Part shown: positions 31,851 through 43,066 of the stretch, piece by piece
How the letters are laid out: each line of letters starts with the position of its first letter
Position numbering within the stretch: position 1 is the stretch's first letter
NCBI GenBank assembly: GCA_003427395.1
Contig: BFEA01000241.1
Location: 1,212,579-1,259,018, forward strand
Length of the DNA stretch: 46,440 nucleotides
Direction: 5' to 3'
Source: Chara braunii
Taxonomy: Eukaryota; Streptophyta; Charophyceae; Charales; Characeae
The notes under the pieces: model-generated
What the model saw: only the letters and a program-made list of their open reading frames with translations
Told to the model about the DNA's origin: nothing
Databases searched by the model: none
Program-made: the position numbers and the translations under genes

Positions 31851-33464
31851 TTTTGAGCCGCATTCCTTTCTCCACATAGCCAATCGACTAGCTCGATGAT
31901 GTCATTGTGAAATAGTTTTAAGAACATTTACGTCGTATACGCTTACAAATACTTCTTTTGCACAACTGATTTCCTTCTTCACCCTCTCAATCTTTGGTTT
32001 CAAAATTCCTTGTGGCAGTCAAGTTGAAACATCTTTCTGCATTTTTTCCTCTTACAGTTTATCATCCTCGATTCAGTTCCTTTGCAAGCAATCCTCCGAC
32101 TGATGACGCCAGTTGAATGACACTTAAAGCAGGCAATGAAAAACGACACAAGGTGAGGTTGTTGACATCTATAATAGTGCAGGCTGAAAATTACCTCATG
32201 TGTTTCCCGATGAGGCGGGTAGGCTGAAAGTTTTTACAAGTTAAACCACTACCGTCGATACCCGAATAGAACGCCCGGTCATTATAGCTGTATCTGGACT
32301 CAAAATTGTACCAGATGCCGCTATAATGACCGAGCGTTTATTCGGGTGAAGACGGGTAGTTCACACGGGCGTAAGTTGACAAGGCCACCCTCCAAGAGTC
32401 GCGAGCTTACAATTACGTCTTTCCAAAGTGGCCCGCGACATTCACTACTGGTCCCTGCCCGAATCGAAAAGGTCTTACCTTATGTACCGGTAAGAGTACC
32501 AATTAGGTTCCACAAGAGTGAGACTTTGGAAAACTTGTGGTTCCAGACGAGTGGAACTGAAAATTTACAACAGAAAATGGGACAATGTGACATTGTTTGA
32601 TACCCCTCTTTATGGGGGACTTTGTACGGTCCCCTGGTCTATTCTGATGCCCGTGCCATAGCGCCGAGGTGTTTTCCTGCTTAGCTATAAACCTAGAATA
32701 GGCACTATGGCCTCAAAAACCTAACTTTCCTCCTCTTTTTTTAGTTTCTCTAGCCTAAGATTTTATGTTTTCGTGGTGTCTGAATATGAGCACAGGGATT
32801 ACCTACCTCTCAGCCTCTTTTTCTTGAGGTGCCTCTTTTTTTTTTTTTGTCCCTCTTCAGCCTTGAGTTATCATCATATAACAAGTTCAGAGTTGTTGTA
32901 TGTCACTCATGTATATCCGAACTCCGATCTGGATTTCAACAGTTCGTGGGTGTACCAACCGAGCTAGGTTTGTCGGTCCTGAGGCGTATTTCCACTGCAT
33001 ATCAGGAAGAAAGAACCGCCATGGGTGGGTTGTCTTTTCCTTTTTTTTGGCTGGCGCCACCAGCCATTTTGGTGCGGTACCTCTGTTCATCTAAAACTTG
33101 TGGGTGTGACCTCCTTTGACTGAGAAAGCTAAGTGCATGCGCATACTAGGACCTTTTTGAGTCAGCTCTGGATGTGATTGTGGTCAGATACACTCGGCAC
33201 GGGTCACAATTCCAGTCAGATACATACATAAAAGTCCTATTGTGAGTACACTCTTCAGGCAAGTGAACTTAAGGGTCTCAGTGCACACTCCTAGAAAACT
33301 TGTAGAAAGTTGGAAACCTAGTTTCAACATTGCTGCATATACCCTAGAAAAAAATGCGAGAACATTTATAGCACACGTGGTCCTATTGTGAGACTCGAAA
33401 GCCTTTTCAGTCAGAGGCCATTTGACTTCAAGAACAATTTGAAATTTCATGAGTACCATTAAGC
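31851..33464. other. Unassigned DNA around MITE copy 1
   Basis: Apart from the 105-bp MITE at 32252-32356, I see no supported feature. A T-rich run lies at about 32836-32852. Confidence 0.4.
32252..32356. mobile_element. 105-bp TA-flanked MITE, copy 1
   Basis: This is an inverted-repeat element bounded by TA on both sides (32250-32251, 32357-32358). The left arm starts CCGTCGATACCCGAATAGAA and the right arm ends CGGGTGAAGACGGG. It is the same length as copy 2 at 34069-34173 and shares its arm sequence, but its own two arms have diverged more. It is non-autonomous with no coding capacity. Confidence 0.8.
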
Positions 33465-33519
33465 AAGGAGCTAGGCAACTGCTTACCACCACTGGGATCG
33501 AGGCCTTGCACAAGGGCTT

Positions 33520-33553
<34 letters not shown>

Positions 33554-33565
33554 GCTAGGCAACTG
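33465..33565 (+). mobile_element. Truncated SINE-like insert with poly(A) and 15-17-bp target duplication
   Basis: AAGGAGCTAGGCAACTG occurs at 33465-33481 and again at 33549-33565. Between them lie about 42 bp (including GGGATCGAGGCC, close to a pol III B box) and a ~28-base A run. This is a clear L1-style retroposition footprint. The inserted piece is the 3' end of an unidentified tRNA-derived element. Confidence 0.85.
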
Positions 33566-33724
33566 TGAAAAAAATTGGAATGACTGCAGCCCCTGTCAGA
33601 GTGCACCTGGACATGAACTCAGCTGCATGCAGCATCCGCACATGGCTTGCTTCTCACCGAGGTGCATTCTCACAGGGAGATAGTGGTCATCCGGAAATTC
33701 TGCAAGTGCTGTAGGGAGCCAGAC

Positions 33725-33843
33725 TTTTTTTTTTTTTCTTTTTTTTTTTTTGTAAATGGGAACAAAGCTCCAATCTATTCGTGGGGAGCAACACGTGCTG
33801 GGAACCGGGCCCAGCGTCCCATATAAAAAATTACATAGGTTGT
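33725..33843 (-). mobile_element. LINE 3' tail, copy C
   Basis: A T run (33725-33751, one interruption) is followed by the family's conserved 3' block (CAATCTATTCGTGGGGAGCA). Read on the minus strand, this is about 90 bp of LINE 3' end plus its poly(A). The tandem array begins immediately beyond it. Confidence 0.75.
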
Positions 33844-35050
33844 TGAAAAAAATTGAGAATTTGCGGTACCGGGGTCACTACCCAACTTTGGCTAAGAACT
33901 AGATTAAGAGATACAAACAAGCTACCAAAAATAGGCTAAAATTCAGGAGAAGACTCAGACCCCCTCTCCATCCTCATTATCTCACTCCGGCAAATCTTAC
34001 TGCAGCAGAGCCACCATCTCTGTTGCTGCTGTACCCTATTACCATCCTACCAGCTGACCCCCTTACTACCGTCTTCACCCGAATAGAACGCCCGGTCATT
34101 ATAGCTGCATTTGGCCCAACTTTCAGTCCATATGCAGCGATAATGACCGGGCGTTCTATTCGGGTGAAGACGGTAGTAGGACGCTTGATATTCAACCATC
34201 TTCTCCCACTCATCTAGGCAAAGTTTCAGGAAACATCTCAAAAACCCCATCCATCCTCTTTACCTCACTCCGCCAAGACTTACTCCAGCAGAGCCACCAT
34301 CTCTGCTGCTGCTATACCCTATTTCCATCCTACCAGCTAGCCCCTTCACTGGTAGGACGCTTGATATCCCGCCATCTACTTCCAACACCAACCAGCGTCA
34401 TTCTGACCACAGATTTATGAATATAACAGCATGATCTCGAGACCACCAAGAGCAACTGAAAGACAATTTTGAAGGTTTGGGGTACCGGGGCCAGCTTTGG
34501 CGAAGAAAAATTGGAGCCAGATTAAGAATTACTATGGCAAAATTCATAAAATAGGCAAGACTTCAGGAAACGCCTCATAAAACCCCATCCACCCTCTTTA
34601 CCACATTCTGGCAAGACTTACTGCAGCAGAGTCACCATCTTCGCTGCTGCTGTACTCTATTTCCATCCTACCGGCAAGCCCCCTCACTAGTAGGACGCTT
34701 GTTATCCCACCATCTACTTCTCCTACTCACGTAAGCAAAAGTTCAGAGAACGTCCCAGAAACCCTCATCCATCCTCTTACCTCACTCCGACAACAGTTAC
34801 CGCAGCAGAGCCACCACCTCCGCTGCTTCTGTACCCTATTTCCATCCTACAAGCTAGCCACCTCACTAGTAGGACGCTTGATATCCCACCATCTACTTCC
34901 AACATCAGCCAGCGATGTTCTGGCTTCGAACCACCACAAATCTATGAATATAACCACATCAGAGAAGCCCACAGTGAGTAGCAAACCCCCCCCAAAATCC
35001 TGAAGCGACCTCAAGACCACCAGAAGCGACTTACACAAATCAACTTACTC
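33844..35050. repeat. Tandem array of ~178-bp units (four partial copies)
   Basis: GCAGCAGAG-CACCA landmarks occur at about 34002, 34284, 34622 and 34801. Each is followed by CCTATTTCCATCCTAC and GTAGGACGCTTGATATCCC. The first unit is interrupted by a MITE. The second-to-third interval is longer (338 bp) and contains extra sequence (GGTACCGGGGCCAGCTTTGG), which is also present upstream of the first unit at about 33870. No coding frame is supported. Confidence 0.8.
34069..34173. mobile_element. 105-bp TA-flanked MITE, copy 2
   Basis: A near-perfect foldback. Counting the flanking TACTA/TAGTA bases, the arms at 34064-34110 and 34132-34178 match at 46 of 47 positions around a 21-bp loop. The ends are CCGTCTTCACCCGAATAGAA and its complement. 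Sister units of the tandem array give the empty site (CACTAGTAGGACGC), so the duplicated target is TA, as in Tc1/mariner-type transposition. Because it is palindromic, both strands encode the same spurious peptide (VFTRIERPVIIAA). Confidence 0.9.
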
Positions 35051-35399
35051 ATGAAAAAGGAAGCCCAAATGGGATTATTTGGAAGCCGATATAACCGAAA
35101 ACATGCTGCCCCAATGCTATCAACAGACTATCCTATGGCTGCCTCAACCCACATATCCAAGATACCAGGCTCTTCCAGGCCTCACACCCCCAACCGCTGG
35201 GTTACAGGGCGGCGCGACCCACCCCAGCTGCGACCCGCGTCGTCCTAATATCAGCTCGCGGTTAGCCACTGGACCGCCTTCCACCCTCGACAGTTCCCCA
35301 TATCTCTCTACCAGGTCTCTAACCCCAAAATACTCAGGTTACAGGGCAGTGCAACCAAACCCCAGCTCCGGCCAGCGTCGTTCTGGCATCGGCTAACCC
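35051..35399. other. Unassigned DNA left of the adapter
   Basis: Two related stretches, GGGTTACAGGGCGGCGCGAC (near 35201) and GGTTACAGGGCAGTGCAACC (near 35337), suggest a ~137-bp imperfect tandem repeat. No gene is seen. Confidence 0.5.
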
Positions 35400-35437
35400 C
35401 TGTCTCTTATACACATCTAGATGTGTATAAGAGACAG
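35400..35437. other. Nextera mate-pair junction adapter (assembly artefact)
   Basis: CTGTCTCTTATACACATCT (35400-35418) is directly followed by its reverse complement AGATGTGTATAAGAGACAG (35419-35437). These are two Tn5 mosaic ends head to head, exactly the circularisation junction left in Nextera mate-pair libraries. A genomic origin is very unlikely. The sequence on the two sides may come from loci kilobases apart. Confidence 0.97.
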
Positions 35438-35520
35438 GTGCATAGGTGCTTACCAACGAATGACTGGTTAATAGACCACTCCACATTAGAACAGAAGGGA
35501 GTGACATTACCGTGGTGTTC
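35438..35520 (+). pseudogene. Plus-strand LINE fragment (zf-RVT region)
   Basis: The plus frame reads WLIDHSTLEQKGVTLPWC, closely matching the minus-strand copy A sequence IIDRTSLEQKGIALPWCKFC at about 36480-36550. It is cut by the adapter on the left and by the poly(T) end of copy A on the right. Copy A therefore seems to have inserted, in opposite orientation, into an older LINE. Confidence 0.75.
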
Positions 35521-35972
35521 TTTTTTTTTTTTTTGGAAACCCCCCTCCTCGACAGTTAGAAGTGATGGTATGAGCATACACTCCTACCTATCTTACGGGA
35601 GATCCAATCTATTGGTGGGGAGCTACACCTGCTGGAAAGCGGGTCCAATGTCCCTTTTGATACAAACACAACAAATGAGTCATGACTGCAAACCGGGTGC
35701 AGCGTCCCACATGAAGACTGAAAAATAGACCGAATGAGAAAACTGAAGCTATAACCTTTGTGCCTTTTCACCCGCACTCGGCGCCAAGAACTCGTGACTA
35801 CCAAGCACAAACCAAAATACTTTGACAAAATAGTTCCAAGGGGACGACCCTTTGATCTTACCCATACCATGATGAGGGAACCAAACAGGAACCTGGTAGG
35901 GGAAAGGGATCTGGGAAGTCATACAAGGGTCTTAGGGGAATAGTGGGGTCAACAAGACTCAGTCATTAAAGA

Positions 35973-36600
35973 CTAGTATATAATTTCTTTAAAATAGCCT
36001 TGTGAATTTTCATGAGTTCCTTCCCACAGCACCTTTCCCAACCTCCCTCCCTGGTCTTCCCCAAGCCAACTTCTATTGAACTTTTTGATGTGATGCCATA
36101 TCTCATTTTGTAGAGAAAGATGCTGGATTTTTTCTTTTAAGTTTTTCCATTTAATTGTGATATCTGTTTGAATATGTTGTTTAATAGAATCAGTGAAATC
36201 TGGACCATCCAATCTGGCACCTTCCATTTTGTGGGTACACCTTCTAACCCATATTTCCCAAATAATTGCTCTTTTGCCAATTATAAACCAATTATCAGTG
36301 AACTCATCCACTTGTCCAGGATGCCAGAATTATAGGAGAAGGGCTTTCCAATCCCACGACCATGGGAGAGTGGTTCCCAATTGGCTCCAAATCCTGTCCC
36401 ACCAACGCCAAAGCCAAACCGAACCTGGGCATTGGAGAAAAATATGTTCCATTGTTTCTGGAAAGAGTTTGGATGGGAAGGCAGATCTACAAAACTTACA
36501 CCAAGGAAGAGCGATTCCTTTCTGTTCTAACGACGTTCTGTCAATGATCCAATCATTAGTAGGGAGGCATTAGTGAGATATTTGTCATTGCAAGGAGGCT
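35973..36600 (-). pseudogene. LINE C-terminal zf-RVT domain
   Basis: In the minus frame that includes about 36550-36400, LPWCKFCRSAFPSK, ETMEHIFLQCPGSVW and LWRWWDRIW are read. That is the C-x2-C ... H-x4-C pattern of the zf-RVT zinc finger found after plant LINE reverse transcriptases. A second frame (36311-35973, MDEFTDNWFIIGKRAIIWEI...) continues with the W-x2-W-x2-R type tail. The finger is thought to help bind LINE RNA. A frameshift separates the two parts. Confidence 0.75.
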
Positions 36601-37719
36601 ACCTTAGCAGGTTTAGATTTGCAGGTATGAAACCACTTAACTCCTCTTAACTCTTCCTTACTGATTTTCAGATTCTTCATCCATCGATCTTCAATGCGAT
36701 CTCTAAGATTAACCCTTGGGCGACGCATTCTGTAAGTGGACTTCACTGAGAGGATATGTAGGGATCTAGAATAGAAACGAACTTGTCTACCTGGGCAAGA
36801 CCAGGTCCAATAATTCTGGGTCAAAGAGTAAATGGGATATTGGTATTTCAGGTTTGAAGGAGAGTCATTTATCATTGACATATAATACTCTCACCCGGAA
36901 AAGTTGGTCAGCCGTACACCACATGGTGTCCTCCTGAGATATAGGAGCAAGAAAACCGTCCTCTTGTAAATCAAAAATAAATATTAGAATATCCACTGAA
37001 TTACGGATCTCAATTATATTCCCCACTATCCCCTTAAAACATCGAGTTGTCACCCAGTCACCAGGGAGAAACTTGGGTCCTCTCTTTAAAATTCTAACCC
37101 AGTCCAAAGAAATTAACTCGATGATATTATCCAACGCAGTCCTCTGATGATGACTATAGCGCAGTCGTTCTTGAAAGTCTAGGGCAAAAAAACAATCCTT
37201 TATTTCATGATTCCAAAGATCTTTAATATGTATGATTCCTCTCCGAATCCAGCCTAACCATGAGCTATCCATACAGTGGAGAACACATCCTTGAGAATCC
37301 CTGATAAATGTATTATTAAATAAAGGTTGTTGACAAACTTCCTCCCATCTTGTCGGATGTATTTTATCTGGTAGGGACAGTTTCCTCCAGTTTTTCAACA
37401 ATGTAATCCAAAAGGGATCTCTACAGAGGTCACTCCTAGTTGCTTGTCCATCTGACGGATCCAGGCCTTGAAGATCCACTGAACTGCCCCTTGGAAGAGA
37501 CCAGGATCAGTTCTCTAGCCACATGAGTGGGTCTGTGTCGGCTGGAATGGGGGGATATAATCTCCTTATCTGCTTACAGGTAAGAGAAATCCATGGAGCG
37601 ATGAGGTTAAATAGGAGACGTTTAATCCATTGAATTAAAAAACCTATAGCTTGGGTATTAGGATCAGTGATCCCCAGACCACCCATAGACTTTGGTTGGA
37701 TTATAGATGTCCATGCCAC
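36601..37719 (-). pseudogene. LINE RT-to-zinc-finger connector
   Basis: Frames at 37719-37507 (with IIQPKSMGGLGITDPNTQAI, the common W-x-x-x-x-x-P-K-x-x-G-G-L-G motif) and 37479-36865 (with PLFNNTFIRDSQGCVL and GIIHIKDLWNHE) belong to the post-RT region of plant-type LINEs. They are out of register with each other. There is no separate gene here. Confidence 0.7.
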
Positions 37720-37938
37720 TCTGCTGATGACATTTTCCTACTCATGATTCCCACGCCACAAAAAGGCTTCCAAACGACGCTGAAAAGTCTTGAAAGTCAA
37801 TTTATCTAAAGCCCATAATGCAGATTTGTACCAAATAGAGGCTAGGACCACATTGTTGATAACAAGAGACCTCCCAAATAAGGAGGTATGTTTATTTTTT
37901 CACAACTCCAGTTCTGAATGGGCATGATGCAAGATCCC

Positions 37939-39292
37939 TTAATTAACTGTTAATGGTTTACCAGAGGCAGATAGGGAAACCCCTAAGACTCTAATAGGTA
38001 CATCCGACTCCAGCCATTTAATCTGGGTTTGCTTTGGGGGTCGCACACCTTGGTAATGAATCCACCAAGTCAGAGTTTTATTACCCCAATTTACCCTCAT
38101 GTCAGAAAGCTTACAGAAGGTGTCCATAATTCTTTTAATCGCTTCCAGATTTGCATGAGAAGTCTCAACCATAAGAGAGAGATCATCAGCAGAGAGAGAA
38201 CATACCGGAATGACATCCAGGAAATACAATTGTGACTAATATCTTTGTGGTGTCTTAAATTAGTTGCTACAACTTCCATAATAATGACGAAGAGGGGCGG
38301 TGCAATGGGGTCACCTTGCCTCACTTATCTCTGAAGAACAATGGGGGGTGCTACATAACTCTTGTAGTTACATTTCTATGCAAGATTCTAATCCATCTCC
38401 TAAACAGTGGGCCAAAATTGAATTTTTCTAAACATTTGTCCATAAAAAACCAATCCACATTATCATAGGCCTTTAAAAAATCAATGAAAACAAAGGCGGC
38501 ATTATGCTTGGACTGACGAGAGAGTCTGATAAGTTCATTGACCAGCAAGATATTATCCTGAATATTCCTGCCCTGGATGAACGCAGTCTGGGATGGATGA
38601 ATTATATCTGCAATATACTTCTTCAGACGATTAGTAAGAAGCTTAGAGATAAACTTATACACAACTGCCAACATAGTTATGAGGCGGTAATGTCTAATAT
38701 TGTTTTTTTCACCCTTCTTATATAATAACGTCAGGACACCTTGGCTCACAAACTCCCCCATCTGACCAGACTCTCATACCTTCTGGTATAAATCCATGAG
38801 ATCTTGGGAGATGAAGTCTCATGTGGCCTCCCAATATTCCTTCGGTAGACCGTCAATGCCAGGAGCATTTTCTTCCTCCATAAGCATTAGAACAGTCCAT
38901 ACTTCATCTTTAGTGACTGACAAATCTAATTGTTTTTTTTGGACATCTGATAGAGCTCTAGTCATAGGGGTAAGGAATTCATCTATCTCCATGCTACGCT
39001 TAATTAAAGGAATATCACTAGTTTCAAAGAGATTTTTTTTTTTTTTAAGATCCCTTGCAATTTTAGTGCGTTCGGCTGTAGAGGTGACAAGTGGGCTATT
39101 CTGATTATGGGGATGGGCCAAAGCCTCGGTGATTGTTCTGCCAGACCGGGCTCTTGCCATTGTAAAAAACCTCGCGTCCATGGATCCCTCCGTTTGATGT
39201 TTCCCAATTTTGCCCCTACTCCTTATACCATGCCACCGATATTCCATACAAGAGAGCAATTGAGATTTCAATTCTTGTATTTTCTGCATCAT
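37939..39292 (-). pseudogene. LINE reverse transcriptase
   Basis: Three shifted frames together cover the domain. 39292-38819 has ENAPGIDGLPKEYW (RT N-terminus). 38761-38351 has GVLTLLYKKGEKNNIRHYRL, HPSQTAFIQGRNIQDNILL and FVFIDFLKAYDNVDW (first catalytic Asp). 38324-37939 has RQGDPIAPPLFVIIMEVVA and SADDLSLMVET. The usual Y/F-A-D-D is S-A-D-D here; both Asp remain. The enzyme performs target-primed reverse transcription at a nick made by the endonuclease. Frameshifts near 38800 and 38340 make this copy inactive. Confidence 0.85.
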
Positions 39293-39652
39293 CGCTTCAT
39301 TCCTTGTTGTATCACTATCATCAACATCTAATTGCTATAATCGTTGAATACGCTGATATAATCTGGTTTCTGCAAAATGTCGTTCGGCTACTAATAACTT
39401 GGAATATTCATTGCATTTATGACCCAGAAAGACTAAGCCGTTGTTGAACCACTTAATGCTGTCTTGAAAACGGACCTTCTATTCTCTCTAGAAGGACCAC
39501 ACATCCTTAATAAATGCTCTGAAGGATTTCATTTTAAGATGAGCAGTGCTGAGTTTATAATATCTCCTTCCTTGATCCGGCTTCTTTCCAAAGGAAAGAA
39601 TCACCACACACATCGCATGGTCAAGACCCAGGTCAGGACTCTTAGAAAATAT

Positions 39653-40426
39653 TTAAGCTACCTGTAGTGCCCCTTCCAATTCTTCCGAGAGTAAGATCAG
39701 GTCTATACGGGACTTGGTAGCCAGTCTGGCTTGATTTTTCCTGAAACAAGTGTAAGAACGTTGAGATGGATTCAATCTTCTAAAATAATCAAAAATATTT
39801 AACGATTGGGTAAGGTTAGTTACCAGAATCTCGTCAGATTCTACATAAGCTGGACAAGGCGTAGGAATATTCCAACGATCCAGGGAACGGTTTGGAGCAA
39901 CATTGAAATCACCAGCTATAATTACAGGGATTCCTACTGGAAGGATGGGGGAGAGAGATTCAAAAAAATGTTGTCTATCCCCTACATCATTGGGTCCATA
40001 GACACAAAGAATACTGACTATTTCAAGATCCAACATTGCCAGAATAAAAACCCACCTCCCATCCACTTTATCAACTTCCCAATACACAGGCTCCACCTTG
40101 GACTCGGGGGGAATCCAAATAGTCATTCCTGCACTCCCAGGGCGAGGGGCATGAGCTCTGAATGAAGTATGAGGCCATATCTACTTGTGACAATGATTAT
40201 GGAGGTCCGAGTCCATGAGGTGGGTTTCCTGTATGCAGATCACATCAGGCCACTCCTTCCCCCCTACTCCTTTTAATTGGTCATATATGACTCTTTTCTT
40301 TTCAAACTTAGCTGATGCAAGACCATTAACATTCAATGATTTGAGATCTAGATCTGCTTTTCTTCTAATTAGCTTCCAAGACTTATCTTTGTTATATAAT
40401 GCGTCAATTATCTTGAAATTCTCCAT
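39653..40426 (-). pseudogene. LINE APE-type endonuclease
   Basis: The minus frame 40426-40181 holds SLNVNGLASA and VICIQETHL (the Asn and Glu of the APE fold). After a shift, 40126-39653 holds ILCVYGPND, VIIAGDFNVAP (the D-x-N pair) and ARLATKSRIDLILLS (the S-R-I-D motif). The final S-D-H is not in this frame, because it ends at a stop just beyond GALQVA. The protein nicks genomic DNA to prime reverse transcription. Confidence 0.85.
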
Positions 40427-40492
40427 TCAATCAAAATCAATCAATCAAAATCAAAAGCAAGATGCAGTATCTAGGAATGAAAGAGTGGGAGC

Positions 40493-41100
40493 TTATGACA
40501 ACTCCTGCCATTGGCCAGAATCCAACAGTCCCCCCCTAACAAGGGTCTTATGACCCAGCAATCTAACCAATTGAGTGCCGACGTCTGTTTCTGACCAGAA
40601 CTTGTTAGCCTTGACTTTGAGAAGTTGTAGTTCACTTAGGGAGTCCTGGTTGAACCATCTGAGATCTGAGTTTTTACTAACATCATATTTCAAATATATA
40701 TCCCAGTCAGTCAGTCTCTGTGCCCCTTTAGTGACAGATAAAAAAGTCACTACCCCAAAGGGGGAAGTTTGCCTTAATGAAGTCCACCACTTCCCCCTGT
40801 AAGAGGGGTTGACTAGACACAAATGCAGAAATAGGGGAAGGGGAGAAGAGAGACGTCGAGGTACCCAAGATAGTTACTTCACCACAAAACGCACCTGGGG
40901 GTTCAGATAAACCCGCCTCCCATGATCCCCCTTGGAACCTGACTGAAAGGATAGCTATACCTACCTTCATGGGTGACAAAACCCCTTGGCCCTTGGCCAA
41001 ACGATGCTTAAGCCTTTGCCGCTTACTTGTGAGTTCAGAATCAATGTCAAGTATGAGAGTTTGGGAGGGGGATTGAATCCGGGAACTCGCTGTTACACCA
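40493..41100 (-). pseudogene. ORF1-endonuclease interval of LINE copy A
   Basis: Two short minus frames (40822-40493 and 41000-40728) lie between ORF1 and the endonuclease. They look like protein (DWDIYLKYDVSKNSDLRWF) but have no motif I recognise. They are likely the end of ORF1 or the linker to ORF2, broken by frameshifts. Confidence 0.4.
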
Positions 41101-41150
41101 ACCTCGTGCAGGCTAGCACTTACGGGCAGGTCTGAAGTGAGGTCAACTTT

Positions 41151-42419
41151 TTAGGATAACCCTTCCATCAAATCACATTTCTCGTGAAATTCCTGAGACC
41201 CATGGGCCTCTTGCGATTTAAGAGGCATGTGAAACTCAAGGGTTTCACTATACCCATGACTCTCAAGGGAGACAGGAGCCTCATGATTCACACGGCAGCC
41301 AAGAGACTCATGAGACTGAAGGCGAACATCAGTCCCCGAATCCCACTCAATTAGACCCTGATTATGGCTACGGGAGGCAGAGACTTGCCGCTTTTGGGGA
41401 AGCTGCAAAACTTTTTGTTCACCTATAAGTTCAGAAATAATAAGCTTAAACTCTTGACCTCTGTCCCCCTCCGATCCCATAGATGGAGTACCTAATTGTC
41501 CTTTCATGACAACCAACTCCATGGACTGCAGAGTTGGGTCCGAAGATGAGGCAACTGGGAAACCCAACGAAGGATTCTCACTAGGAACAACTGGTACATC
41601 CGGTCTCAGCTCTTTGTCGCAACCAGCAACACTATCAGAACCAAAAACCTGATGCAACTGCCCAATCTCTGGCCTTAACAGCTCATTGGAAACAGAGGTA
41701 GAATCACCGGTTGATTGAAGCATAATTTCCTTACCACCCAATCCCTCATCCATGATGTTGATGCTGTTGTTGACACGGGGAACAACAGCAGGTTCAGCGG
41801 TTGAATCTAAGTTGGCCTCCTGACACTGTCCACACATTTTTGCCTCTTCAACAACAAACTCCAAAAGAGGCTGAAATCTATTTTGCAAACTAAGTAGCTG
41901 ATTGAAACCCTTTTGAAGAGACAACTTAAACCTAGCAGAGACAATAAATAACAGTTTGGCACTGATTTCTTCCTAGGAAATTCCTTTTGGGGGGCCCTGT
42001 ACCTAAAACAATTCAAGGCTTTTACTACTACCCAGCATAAGGACCAGATCTTGCAGGTACCGAGGCCAGGCAGACTGAGCGATACCCGGGTGCTGACTTT
42101 TCAAATTGAAAAGCGACCAATCAACTATCTGGAACACAACAGTCTTGAATTTTGGGGCTACCAAGGAATCAGCGCTCCCAAGGCCACCGATGTCGTCAGA
42201 CAAGACTGATGGAGGGGGAGCGAAAAGCTCCATAGACTCAACTTCCATAGGGGCTGGACCAAATGCATCCTTGAAAGAATCAATGTCCATTGAAACAACA
42301 TCAAAGTGTTTGCCCGAAGCCTTTGACTGAATTGTGGTTGATTTGAAGTTGACCAATCCTGTTCCAGGAGTTGATTTGGATCTGCTCAAATCCGTTTCCT
42401 TCTGTTGTGCAATGGGCAA
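41151..42419 (-). pseudogene. LINE ORF1, C-terminal part
   Basis: Two minus frames (42419-42003 and 41924-41151) join with one break. The content is hydrophilic, Ser/Glu-rich and without a known domain, as expected for the variable C-terminal part of plant LINE ORF1 downstream of its zinc knuckle. Host-gene origin is less likely, because it is continuous with ORF1 upstream and ORF2 downstream in the same orientation. Confidence 0.5.
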
Positions 42420-42631
42420 CCCCTGGCCCGGACAGGACGAAGCATTTGATTGTTTCCCAGATCCTTTCTTCTTTACTTCTTTCCATTCCTGGGTGCCCCC
42501 ATTACCATGCCTAGATACATAATCAGTCGCTTTCGGACCAGGGGACTTATTCGTATTGCTAGCAGAAGAGGAAACGAAACATTTATTTTTATTCCTTTCC
42601 CCCCCCAGCTTTGACCCTACCTGCGACGATG

Positions 42632-43066
42632 CTATGCCCCGGGTGAAGCAGCATCATTTACCATCACTCCCTGAGGCCTTGTTGCCGCCGTCTGTCCCAA
42701 CCTTGTCGAACTACCCGATTGAGGGTGGGCCGAAGATTGTTGGGGAGGAAGCCAATCAGCCGGTGGACGGGGGGATTTGGGAAAGTCACTCCTCCCTTCC
42801 CAAGACCAGCCCACTGGCTGGCCTGCTTGATTCGAATCTTCCCGGTAGACCCAACCCTCAAAACTAGCTACCGCAGGGAGCCATCTGTTGGGTCTATGCG
42901 GATCCTTTTTGAGTCTCAATTCAGGAGGAATCGCATGCTGAGGATGGTGGGAACAAGCAAAATCAGAGTGGAGGTGGTCATAGGCTTTACATTTAAAGCA
43001 CCAGCGATGAAATTTATGTGCAGTGTGGATTTGGTAGACACGTTGTCGGCGCGGATACCCTTGCAA
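42632..43066 (-). pseudogene. LINE ORF1 region with zinc knuckle
   Basis: This is a 145-codon minus frame. HKFHRWCFKCKAYDHLHSDF followed by AC resembles the single knuckle of plant LINE ORF1 (usually C-x2-C-x4-H-x4-C). Here the spacing from the first His to the last Cys is six, or a second His at x6 is used. A Pro/Arg-rich stretch follows. ORF1 binds element RNA. The DUF4283-like N-terminal half normally present upstream is not recognisable in this copy. Confidence 0.6.

Noticed and set aside
33977-34217. Similar proteins encoded on both strands
   Set aside because: They are the two strands of one palindromic MITE.
35400-35437. A genuine Tn5-like transposon end or natural palindrome
   Set aside because: The two 19-mers are exactly the engineered mosaic end used in library kits, head to head without a transposon body.
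42003-42419. Independent host gene on the minus strand
   Set aside because: It is collinear with LINE ORF1 upstream and ORF2 downstream, and is similarly broken.
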